A stretch of DNA of 7,595 nucleotides from an uncultured Bacteroidota bacterium (GCA_903888395.1 CAISTO010000372.1:1-7595), one strand, 5' to 3'; shown: positions 1 through 6,612, counted from the stretch's first letter. The notes: generated by a model from the sequence alone, not told the origin. A program made the numbers and translations.

Positions 1-630
1 CCATGTAGCAATAAAAAAATTAAAAAAAAAGAACAACTTGAACAAAAAGAGTTCATTATAGAAAATCTTGAATTTAATAATGAACTGGGTAAATATCGTA
101 TTGAAATCATTGGGAATTTAAAAAAATCTGAAAAGAATAATAGTCATATAAGGAAAGTAAAGAATCAAAAAATAACAATTAGAAATGTCTTTAATTTTAA
201 AAATACAACTCAAGCTAATAAAGTATATTCAAAAGGAAGATTATTTAATGCTGCCCAATCAATAAATTGGAATGTAAATGATATAAAAAAAGTTTATATC
301 ATTTCAGCATTATTCGGAATTATTAGAGCTGATAATTATATCCCTTTGTATGATTTTGCTATGACAGATGAAATAGATGGGAAAAAGAATTACGCTAAAA
401 AATATTGGAATAAAAAATTAGATGGAATTATAAAAAAATTAGTTGAAGATGGAAATGTTGTATTCAATTTATTAAGTAAAGAATATTTGGATTGTATCGA
501 TAAAAAAGTAATCGATATATTAAAAATTCAAACAGTTTTGGGCAACCCAGAGATTGATATTAAAAAAAACGATAGAAACAGTCAATCTATAAAAAGAGGA
601 AAATGGCTTAAACACGATTTGAATATTTAG
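1..630 (+). CDS. YaaA/DUF6884-like protein, 5' end missing
   Basis: The frame is open from the first base of the window to a TAG at 628-630, giving 209 visible residues; the true start lies upstream. The fragment opens with PCSNKK, like the PCSxxK segment near the N-terminus of DUF6884/YaaA-type proteins. It continues with a GRLFNAA segment (about residues 79-85), SALFGIIRADNYIPLYDFAM (about 102-121), a YAKKYWNKKL helix (about 130-139) and a VVFNLLSKEY strand/loop. The last three blocks line up with YaaA's GLYG-L-P-D---PYRLEM, FWGD and VVNLAS-EY. E. coli YaaA is linked to peroxide stress and DNA binding; whether this divergent member shares that role is unknown. Runs of seven and nine A near bases 13-30 are places where a sequencing slip could hide. 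An internal TTG at 346 was rejected as start because homology extends well upstream. Family call fairly sure, function not. Confidence 0.75.
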   Translation, partial: PCSNKKIKKKEQLEQKEFIIENLEFNNELGKYRIEIIGNLKKSEKNNSHIRKVKNQKITIRNVFNFKNTTQANKVYSKGRLFNAAQSINWNVNDIKKVYIISALFGIIRADNYIPLYDFAMTDEIDGKKNYAKKYWNKKLDGIIKKLVEDGNVVFNLLSKEYLDCIDKKVIDILKIQTVLGNPEIDIKKNDRNSQSIKRGKWLKHDLNI

Positions 631-631
631 T

Positions 632-668
632 TATTAATATCCTATTTAATGAATTAATAGCCTTTTTT
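632..668 (+). terminator. Weak intrinsic-terminator-like hairpin
   Basis: Directly after the stop of the YaaA-like gene, TATTAAT (632-638) can pair with ATTAATA (653-659). An alternative is CTATTTAA (642-649) with TTAATAG (654-660) around a TGAA loop, with one bulged T. Both are followed by CC and six Ts (663-668). The stem is almost pure A/T, so it would be weak. It separates the first gene from the downstream unit. Confidence 0.4.
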
Positions 669-673
669 ATAAA

Positions 674-706
674 CGACAAAAAATGTCGCTGACGAATATA
701 CCTTTG
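674..706 (+). promoter_or_regulatory. Candidate Bacteroidota promoter with short hairpin for the 726 gene
   Basis: TACCTTTG at 699-706 matches the Bacteroidota -7 consensus TAnnTTTG and lies 19 nt before the ATG at 726. No clear TTTG -33 element is seen at the expected distance. Instead a small inverted repeat, CGACA (674-678) and TGTCG (684-688) around AAAAA, occupies that region and could be an operator. Assignment rests on one box and position only. Confidence 0.4.
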
Positions 707-725
707 TTTTAAAATATATCAAATT

Positions 726-1295
726 ATGAAAACATTAGTAATACATCCAAGCGACCCATCTACTACTTTTTTAACACCTATTTACTGCAATATTCCAGCT
801 GAGGAATTGACATTGATAACAGGTGGTATTAATAAAATGGAGTTAATAGAATTGGTAATAACACACGAAACGATTATTTTTCTCGGACATGGTTATACAC
901 AAGGATTATATGCCTTAGGAAAATTTAAAGAAATGGGCTATACCGATTTTATCATAGACAAGCAACTTGTGCCTTATTTGACTGATAAAAAATTAATAAC
1001 TATATGGTGCTATGCTAAAGAATTTATTGACGCTACAAATTTAAAAAATGTATATACCTCAAACATGTTTTGTTCAGAGGTAGCTGAATGTAATTACGTG
1101 GGGCTGAAAAATACCAATCAAGCTATGGTAGATGAGAGCAATTTGATTTTTGGAATTACCCTAGGAAAATTCATTCATTTAGAACCAAAAGAAATACACG
1201 AAGCCATGCAAAAAAGTGAATACGCAGCACTGGTGAAAAGTAATATTGTAGCAGCATATAATATGGAAAGACTAAGTTATATAAACAAATATTAA
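726..1295 (+). CDS. Caspase-like (clan CD-like) small protein, unnamed Bacteroidota family
   Basis: A 189-residue soluble protein with no signal peptide or membrane segment. It resembles an unnamed family I associate with Bacteroidota, starting MKTLVIHPxD. A hydrophobic strand ending in His-Gly (IIFLGHG, H55-G56) is followed about 40 residues later by a second hydrophobic strand ending in Cys (LITIWCYA, C95). This hydrophobic-HG / hydrophobic-C layout is the dyad signature of clan CD cysteine peptidases (caspases, metacaspases, clostripain, CHAT). A later segment, SNMFCSEVAEC (112-122), adds Cys116 and Cys122. At 189 residues it would be a bare catalytic domain with no recognisable sensor. 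Protease activity is inferred; it could be a non-peptidase with a similar fold. The ATG is preceded by an A-rich stretch, without a Shine-Dalgarno sequence. The DUF2779 gene begins 12 bp after its stop, so the two are probably co-transcribed. Confidence 0.7.
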   Translation: MKTLVIHPSDPSTTFLTPIYCNIPAEELTLITGGINKMELIELVITHETIIFLGHGYTQGLYALGKFKEMGYTDFIIDKQLVPYLTDKKLITIWCYAKEFIDATNLKNVYTSNMFCSEVAECNYVGLKNTNQAMVDESNLIFGITLGKFIHLEPKEIHEAMQKSEYAALVKSNIVAAYNMERLSYINKY

Positions 1296-1307
1296 GTATA
1301 AAAAACT

Positions 1308-2666
1308 ATGAGACCAATATTATCTAAAACTACTTATATGTATGGATTACAATGTGCAAAGCGTTTGTATATGAATAAATTCCATAAGACATTAGCAAAT
1401 GAAGAAGATGAAATAACACAATCCATTTTTCAAACTGGAACTGATGTTGGAGAATTGGCACAACAACTATTTCCAAATGGAGTAAATGCACAAGGTGATG
1501 AGGAATTTCATAGTGATATTACAGTTTTAAAAACGGATGAATTATTGCTTACTAATAATATTATTTATGAAGCTGCATTTATTTATAATGAGGTAATTTG
1601 TGCGGTAGATATTTTGGTCAAAAAAGGAGATGAGTATTATGCCTATGAGGTTAAAAGTACTACTAAAGTAAAGCCTCAGCATATAGAAGATGCTGCTTTA
1701 CAATACTATGTTTTGAAAAACTGTGGACTAAAAATAGCTGATTTTAGCATTGTTCATTTTGATAGTTCATATGTAAAAATTGGCGCAATTAGTATTGATA
1801 AATTATTTAAAGCTACATCGGTTTTAGAAGAAGTTGGGGATAAACAAAGTTCCATTGAAACCAATATTGAAGCAATGAAATTGTTATTGCAACAAAGTGA
1901 AATTCCAATAAAAGAAATGGGTAAACAATGTTATACTCCTTATGATTGTAATTTTTCAAGACATTGTAAATCCTTATTACCAACAGTTGAAGAAATAGAA
2001 GTTATTCCTGACAATTCCATTCAAGTTGAAAAAGATTTATGGAATGATTTTACAAGTAGTATTCAATACCCACTGTATTATTTCGATTTTGAAACAATCA
2101 TGTATGGTATTCCAGTTTTTGATTATTCGAGACCTTTCCAGCAAATATCTTTTCAATATAGTTTGCACGTTCAAAATGAACTAGGTGGAAATATATTACA
2201 TTTTGAGTTTTTAGGCAATGGAAATGATGACCCAAGAGAAACTTTAATAAAACAGCTAATCATAGAATTAGGTACTATCGGAACTGTCTTTGTTTGGAAT
2301 GTTACATTTGAAAAAGATGTGTTGAAAAAATTAGCTATTGATTTTCCCCAATATGCAGTTGGAATAAATTCAATTATTGATCGTTTGGTAGATTTGATGC
2401 CGCCATTCAGACCAAATAAAACAGTATTTAGCGAAGCATTTAATGGCAGTTATTCTATTAAAAAAGTGTTGCCTATTGTGGTTCCTGAATTAAGTTACAA
2501 CGATTTAATAATTCAAGAAGGCGGAACTGCAAGTTTTAAGTATGGACAAATGAATAATTTAAATGAAGCTGAAAAGGAATTATTGCGGATAGATTTATTA
2601 GAATATTGTAAGAGGGACACTTTTGCAATGGTGAAAATTTTTGATAATATCAATGCATTGATTTAA
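1308..2666 (+). CDS. DUF2779 protein: RecB/Cas4-like nuclease plus DEDDy exonuclease-like domain
   Basis: A 452-residue predicted DNA-processing enzyme. The N-terminal half looks like a RecB/Cas4-type PD-(D/E)XK nuclease: AVDILV (D101), YEVKS (E114-x-K116) and a downstream helix with Q132 (ALQYY). C16 plus C208, C214 and C220 (a C-x5-C-x5-C group) resemble the one-plus-three cysteine layout that holds an Fe-S cluster in Cas4/AddB. The C-terminal half matches DUF2779 and has RNase H-like exonuclease motifs: YFDFET (D260-x-E262, Exo I), VWNVTFEKD (about 329-337, Exo II-like) and YCKRD (Y433-xxx-D437, Exo III of DEDDy type). The family blocks YSIKKVLP and IQEGGTAS are also present. Length is complete for the family. 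It sits 12 bp behind the caspase-like gene. Its Asp codons are almost all GAT (25 of 28), unlike the next gene. Family call strong; both active sites look intact; substrate unknown. Confidence 0.88.
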   Translation: MRPILSKTTYMYGLQCAKRLYMNKFHKTLANEEDEITQSIFQTGTDVGELAQQLFPNGVNAQGDEEFHSDITVLKTDELLLTNNIIYEAAFIYNEVICAVDILVKKGDEYYAYEVKSTTKVKPQHIEDAALQYYVLKNCGLKIADFSIVHFDSSYVKIGAISIDKLFKATSVLEEVGDKQSSIETNIEAMKLLLQQSEIPIKEMGKQCYTPYDCNFSRHCKSLLPTVEEIEVIPDNSIQVEKDLWNDFTSSIQYPLYYFDFETIMYGIPVFDYSRPFQQISFQYSLHVQNELGGNILHFEFLGNGNDDPRETLIKQLIIELGTIGTVFVWNVTFEKDVLKKLAIDFPQYAVGINSIIDRLVDLMPPFRPNKTVFSEAFNGSYSIKKVLPIVVPELSYNDLIIQEGGTASFKYGQMNNLNEAEKELLRIDLLEYCKRDTFAMVKIFDNINALI

Positions 2667-2689
2667 AGTAAATAAAAATAATATATTTG
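2658..2689 (+). promoter_or_regulatory. Candidate Bacteroidota promoter for the PDDEXK_4 gene
   Basis: TATATTTG at 2682-2689 fits the -7 box TAnnTTTG. A TTG at 2658-2660 lies 21 nt upstream, within the usual spacing for the -33 element, and overlaps the last codons of the DUF2779 gene. It would give a leader of about 55-60 nt before the ATG at 2754. Both boxes match, but AT-rich DNA produces such matches by chance. Confidence 0.5.
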
Positions 2690-2753
2690 AAAAGTGTGTA
2701 AAAATGCATCCATATAAACAAGTTACCTACAACCATAACAGACAGTCCGTAAA

Positions 2754-4010
2754 ATGACAAACAGTACAGAAACAGAATTAAAAGAACTAATGCTTGATGA
2801 AGACTTTACAAGTTTGCAAAATCTTGTAAATGAAGAAGTCAATCTAATGGACATTTTAAGAGTATCTCATAAAGAATTGCAACATTCAAATTTTTTGGCT
2901 TGGTTTTTCAATCCGACAGAAAGCCATAATTTGGGCGACTTTGCTCTCAAAGAATTTATCAAAATCTACTTTAAAGAAAATCAATTTCAAAATTTAGGTA
3001 ACGAAACGGGTTTATCTGTTTTTGATTTTGTTCAACTTGACTTCGATGACTTAGAAATAAGAAGAGAATATAAAAACATTGACCTAATTTTCTTATCACG
3101 ACAAAATGAATTTTGTATTGTCATTGAGAACAAAATTTATTCACCAGAGAAAAAAGGACAACTTGAAAAATATAGAAAGCTCATAGAAAGTGAATACCCA
3201 GACTTCAAACACAAAATCTATATTTATTTGTCGCTTTACGACCAACAAATTTCCGAAAGTGAACAAGATAATTATGTTCAACTTAATTATGAACACATAA
3301 TTAAACTTATAGAACAAGTAATTTCAAGCCAACGATTAAAACTTGCAGACAAAACTCGTTTTGTTTTTGAACAATATCTACAAACATTAAAATCTATGCT
3401 GAACAAAAATGAAGAAATAGAAAAAGTTGCTCAACAACTTTACAAAAAATACAAATCTGCTTTTGACCTTGTTTTTAAGTATTCTGTCCCGACAGACAGC
3501 AGTGAAATTTGGAACAAAATTCAAAACCTAATTTCAAGCGAAAAATCAATCAAACCTTTTCAAAGTAGCAAGACTTATATTCGTTTTCAACCTAACTATT
3601 TGTATGACAACTTACAAACATTAAAAGATGTTGGGCTTGTTTCGCAAACAGACGACCTAACCGACAATTGGATGTTTCTTTTTGAATTCAATTTAAGAAA
3701 TAATCAAGTAACATTTGACTGCAAAATTGGACTTGGCGAACAAGAAGCTAGAGAAAAACTTTATGAGATTTACAAAAAAAATAATGATGTATTTACAAAG
3801 GTAGTTAAGGCAAACGGACTTTTAAGACCCCAATGGCACCAAGCATTTCAAAAACAAATTTTAACAAAAACAGACATTGAAAAATACTTTGAAAATGACA
3901 ATAACGACATTGAGCAAATTGTAGAGAAGCGGTTTAGAGAACTAATAGACAAAGATTTACCAAAAATAATTGAACGTATAAACCAAGAAATAAAAAATGG
4001 CAGCAGGTAA
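2754..4010 (+). CDS. PD-(D/E)XK nuclease family protein (PDDEXK_4-like)
   Basis: A 418-residue predicted nuclease. Near the N-terminus, ELQHSNFLAWFFNP-ESHNLGD (about 41-62) is the hallmark opening of the PDDEXK_4 family, which usually reads E--HS-FLAWLL-P---H--GD. The catalytic core follows: a strand with D110 (KNIDLIF), IENK (E125-x-K127) and Q136-xxx-Y140 (GQLEKY), i.e. the D...ExK...QxxxY set of an intact PD-(D/E)XK site. The remaining 270 residues are charged and helical, without a domain I recognise. The family is common as an isolated gene in variable regions; its biological target is not established here. It is bounded by a candidate promoter upstream and a palindromic element starting at its stop codon. 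Asp is encoded mostly by GAC (20 of 27), the reverse of the preceding gene, which points to a separate origin. Start chosen as the first ATG, shortly before the conserved region. Confidence 0.88.
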   Translation: MTNSTETELKELMLDEDFTSLQNLVNEEVNLMDILRVSHKELQHSNFLAWFFNPTESHNLGDFALKEFIKIYFKENQFQNLGNETGLSVFDFVQLDFDDLEIRREYKNIDLIFLSRQNEFCIVIENKIYSPEKKGQLEKYRKLIESEYPDFKHKIYIYLSLYDQQISESEQDNYVQLNYEHIIKLIEQVISSQRLKLADKTRFVFEQYLQTLKSMLNKNEEIEKVAQQLYKKYKSAFDLVFKYSVPTDSSEIWNKIQNLISSEKSIKPFQSSKTYIRFQPNYLYDNLQTLKDVGLVSQTDDLTDNWMFLFEFNLRNNQVTFDCKIGLGEQEAREKLYEIYKKNNDVFTKVVKANGLLRPQWHQAFQKQILTKTDIEKYFENDNNDIEQIVEKRFRELIDKDLPKIIERINQEIKNGSR

Positions 4011-4095
4011 CACTGGTTTGGTAAAAGTATCGGTTCAGTGCTCCGCAGACACATTTATGCTGTAAAGCACGCCCATCTGCAAAACCCTATTCAAC
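4011..4095 (+). repeat. Imperfect palindrome, possible cassette recombination (attC-like) site
   Basis: Nested inverted segments begin directly after the nuclease stop. GGTTT (4015-4019) pairs with AAACC (4082-4086), GTGCT (4038-4042) with AGCAC (4066-4070), and GCA (4045-4047) with TGC (4058-4060), with mismatched spacers. Local G+C is clearly above the surroundings. The fold resembles the long, imperfect hairpins that flank mobile gene cassettes; intergenic palindromes of this style occur in Bacteroidota accessory regions. It could equally be a MITE/REP-like repeat or a bidirectional terminator. No integrase is visible in this window. Confidence 0.5.
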
Positions 4096-4130
4096 ACAAA
4101 AAAAACTATTATAAAAAACAAACTATATAT

Positions 4131-5417
4131 ATGAACGAAATTATTTGCCCACATTGTAACAAAGTATTTAAAGTAGATGAAGCTGGTTTTGCCGATATTT
4201 TAAAGCAGGTTAGAGACCATAGATTTGAAGAAGAAATACAACAGCGATTAGCCATTGCTGAAAAGGAAAAAGAAAATGCAGTTAAACTTGCTGAAGCGAA
4301 TCTTAGAAGTTCATTGCAAGAAAATTTAGTAAAAAAGGACAAAGAAATAATTGCACTGCAAGCTAAAAATCAACAAGATCTTTCATTACAGTTAGCAGAT
4401 AAAACGGCTGAAATTGCTGAAATGTTATCTAAAATACAGAAGGCTGAATTAGAGACAAAACTTAAAGTTACTGAAGCTGTTCAAAAAATAGAAAAAGAAA
4501 GAGACTCTTTAGCAAGTGATTTGAAAACTAAAGAACTAGAAAAAATAAGTCTTGAAAACTCACTAAAGCATCAGTATTTAATAGAATTGCAAACTAAAGA
4601 TGCAATTATAAAATACAAGGAAGATGAGATAGCTCGTGTAAAAGACTTTAAGCAAAAGCTATCGACTAAAATGATAGGTGAAACGCTTGAACAACATTGC
4701 GAAATAGAGTTTAACAAACTTCGTGCAACTGCATTTCAAAAAGCCTATTTTGAAAAAGACAATGATTCAAAGTCGGGGAGTAAGGGTGATTTTATATACA
4801 AAGAAAAGGATGATTCGGGTAATGAAATCATCTCAATCATGTTTGAAATGAAGAATGAGGGAGATGAAACTGCAACGAAAAAAAGAAACGAAGATTTTTT
4901 AAAAGAACTAGACAAAGACCGCACAGAAAAGAAATGTGAATATGCCGTGCTGGTTTCACTTCTAGAAACAAATAATGAGCTTTATGACTCAGGGATTGTC
5001 GATGTGTCTCACAAGTACAACAAAATGTATGTGGTGCGCCCAAATTTTTTTATACCTATTATTACTTTACTTCGTAATGCTGCCATGAATTCTATGCAAT
5101 ATAAATCAGAACTTGCTTTGGTAAGAAGTCAGAATATAGATATCACCAATTTTGAGGATAAAATGAATACTTTTAAAGATGGATTTGCAAGAAATTATGA
5201 AATAGCAAGTCGTAAATTCAAAGATGCCATTGACGGTATAGATAAAACAATAAAAGAATTAGAAAAAACCAAGGTATCATTGTTATCATCGGAAAATAAC
5301 CTGCGACTTGCAAATGAGAAAACAGAAGATTTAACCATTAAAAAATTAACTCATAACAACCCAACCATGAAGTCAAAGTTTGATGATTTATTGGATAAAA
5401 CTAAAATAGAAAAATAA
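4131..5417 (+). CDS. DUF2130 domain-containing protein (coiled coil plus nuclease-like core)
   Basis: A 428-residue protein. The N-terminus MNEIICPHCNKVFKVDEAGF carries a CxxC pair (C6, C9) typical of DUF2130 proteins and suggestive of half a zinc ribbon. A long charged coiled coil covers about residues 30-175. The conserved core follows: GETLEQHCE (183-191), KGDFIY (G219-D220) and FEMKNE (E239-x-K241), then AVLVSLLE and YVVRPNFFIPII. The E...D...ExK arrangement is what a PD-(D/E)XK fold would show, so a nuclease role is plausible but inferred. A second charged helical stretch (about 355-400) ends the protein. The ATG at 4131 is preferred over the in-frame GTG at 4038: family homology begins there, and the extra 31 residues would be read from the palindromic repeat. 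The next gene starts immediately after its stop, implying co-transcription. No clear promoter box was found just upstream. Confidence 0.85.
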   Translation: MNEIICPHCNKVFKVDEAGFADILKQVRDHRFEEEIQQRLAIAEKEKENAVKLAEANLRSSLQENLVKKDKEIIALQAKNQQDLSLQLADKTAEIAEMLSKIQKAELETKLKVTEAVQKIEKERDSLASDLKTKELEKISLENSLKHQYLIELQTKDAIIKYKEDEIARVKDFKQKLSTKMIGETLEQHCEIEFNKLRATAFQKAYFEKDNDSKSGSKGDFIYKEKDDSGNEIISIMFEMKNEGDETATKKRNEDFLKELDKDRTEKKCEYAVLVSLLETNNELYDSGIVDVSHKYNKMYVVRPNFFIPIITLLRNAAMNSMQYKSELALVRSQNIDITNFEDKMNTFKDGFARNYEIASRKFKDAIDGIDKTIKELEKTKVSLLSSENNLRLANEKTEDLTIKKLTHNNPTMKSKFDDLLDKTKIEK

Positions 5418-5861
5418 ATGAGAATAAGACATCCAAGTTATAGAGTAAATGGGAAAATTATTATTGAGTATAAAGGTACAAATATAAACCCATTTTATTG
5501 TTCATCTAGTATCGAAAATGTTGTTTTGTATAGTCGACTTGAAATTTATCACTCTACTAATGATTTTGTATTAGAATTTAAAATTCAAGATGGTACGAAA
5601 GTAAGGTACTGTGTTTCATCCAAAAATATTTATTTAGAAGAAAATAATGATTGGGTATTTTTTGAAGAATCTAAATTTATTAAGTGTGAAATATTGCAAA
5701 ATGATGGTAGTATTTATTTTTTAGGTTGTTTTAGTTTTATTAAATTTTTGGATTTAGGTTTTGCTATCAATGAAACATATTCATTTACTGCTTTTTTTGA
5801 TAAAAATAGTAACTTTACTGGTAGTTTAATCAAAGAGCTTAGCCATGCAAAATTAATTTAA
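5418..5861 (+). CDS. Hypothetical beta-rich protein coupled to the DUF2130 gene
   Basis: I do not recognise this 147-residue protein. It is rich in alternating hydrophobic residues and aromatics (KIIIEYKG, DFVLEFKIQDG, SIYFLGCFSFIKFLDLG), suggesting a mostly beta fold. It has no signal peptide, no convincing transmembrane helix, and four cysteines (28, 65, 90, 104) without metal-site spacing. Its ATG directly abuts the TAA of the DUF2130 gene (no gap, no overlap), so translation is probably coupled and a shared function is likely. All six Asp codons are GAT, fitting its neighbours upstream and not the PDDEXK_4 cassette. Coding status is supported by the intact frame and tight junction. Confidence 0.7.
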   Translation: MRIRHPSYRVNGKIIIEYKGTNINPFYCSSSIENVVLYSRLEIYHSTNDFVLEFKIQDGTKVRYCVSSKNIYLEENNDWVFFEESKFIKCEILQNDGSIYFLGCFSFIKFLDLGFAINETYSFTAFFDKNSNFTGSLIKELSHAKLI

Positions 5862-5896
5862 TAAAATACCAAATTCATAAAACAATCTGAATAAAA

Positions 5897-6583
5897 ATGA
5901 TTTTACCAATATTAAATGACTTTAAATCAAAATTTGAAAGACGATTCTTCGAACAATCGATTTTAAATCTTGGAGAAGATTCTGTTAGATATGATTTTTT
6001 TATTGCATTGATGAATGGGTTAAATCTTGGTTCTCACCAAATCCAAGTAGAATATCCAATTCATCAAAAAGCATTTGAATTTAATCAGAATCCAAACTCG
6101 AAAAGAAATGAAAATCCACAATTAGACCTTTATTACAATCAAAATAATTCAGCAATAACAGTTGAATTTGGATTATTCAAAAAAAACAGCAATCCAAATG
6201 GGTCAATTAATGTTACGGAAAAAGTATTCAAAATGCTTAATGACATGCTCAGATTATCTTTAAATAAAATCTATATGCCAAACGATTCATATTTTATATG
6301 TATTGCAGATAGTAAGATATTAGGATCAAAAATGACAGGTAATATTTTACCCATTTTCCCCGCTGAAAATTATTTATTCAGTTATATAGAACTGAATAAA
6401 TGGATAAAATCAAAAAAAACTGCAAATGATGTATTTGATAAAAGGTTTGTAGTTAAAGCAAATAATTTAGAACATGTTATAAAAGCAAAATTAATTTACA
6501 ATCAACAAATTGTGAATCCTGCCAATGATATACTACCTATGAATAATTTAGAAACTAGAATCCTTGTTTATAAAATTGAATAA
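5897..6583 (+). CDS. Hypothetical protein, possible PD-(D/E)XK-like nuclease
   Basis: A 228-residue protein of no named family that I recognise. The order of elements suggests a restriction-endonuclease-like fold: an N-terminal helix with an acidic residue (LGEDSVRYDFFIALMNGL, E27/D28), a strand IQVEYPI (about 49-55), then PQLDLYY (D77) and, 13 residues later, ITVEFGLFKK (E90-x-G92...K95). The D...E-x-K pattern is imperfect because the position two after E90 is Gly; K95 or K96 might substitute, or the site may be degenerate. A strand SYFICIAD (131-138) follows, then a charged C-terminal part. It starts 35 bp after the previous gene, with no promoter box between, so it may belong to the same transcript. 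A perfect 12-bp inverted repeat lies inside it (6372-6401). Nuclease assignment is tentative. Confidence 0.65.
   Translation: MILPILNDFKSKFERRFFEQSILNLGEDSVRYDFFIALMNGLNLGSHQIQVEYPIHQKAFEFNQNPNSKRNENPQLDLYYNQNNSAITVEFGLFKKNSNPNGSINVTEKVFKMLNDMLRLSLNKIYMPNDSYFICIADSKILGSKMTGNILPIFPAENYLFSYIELNKWIKSKKTANDVFDKRFVVKANNLEHVIKAKLIYNQQIVNPANDILPMNNLETRILVYKIE
6372..6401 (+). repeat. Perfect 12-bp inverted repeat inside a coding region
   Basis: ATTTATTCAGTT (6372-6383) and AACTGAATAAAT (6390-6401) are exact reverse complements around a 6-nt spacer, within codons for residues YLFSYIELNKW of the 5897 gene. In RNA this would be a stable hairpin. It could be an mRNA structure, a protein-binding site or chance; no downstream T-run makes a terminator unlikely. 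Confidence 0.75.
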
Positions 6584-6589
6584 AACCGT

Positions 6590-6612
6590 AATTGAATTTT
6601 TATTTTTCAATT
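6590..6612 (+). terminator. Weak AT-rich hairpin after the 5897 gene
   Basis: AATTGAA (6590-6596) pairs with TTCAATT (6606-6612) around a 9-nt T-rich loop, 6 bp after the stop codon. Position suits a terminator, but the stem has one G-C pair and lacks a clean downstream T-run. Confidence 0.3.

Noticed and set aside
346..630. TTG start for a 94-residue protein
   Set aside because: The frame is open to the window edge and YaaA/DUF6884-like motifs lie upstream of this codon, so it is an internal codon of a truncated gene.
4038..4130. In-frame GTG start extending the DUF2130 protein by 31 residues
   Set aside because: The added residues would be read from the palindromic element and do not resemble the family, whose homology begins at the ATG at 4131.
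3848..5043. Minus-strand open frames at 3848-4054, 4109-4342 and 4837-5043
   Set aside because: They lie antisense to well-supported genes, and their products are low-complexity Ser/Phe/Cys-rich strings typical of shadow frames.
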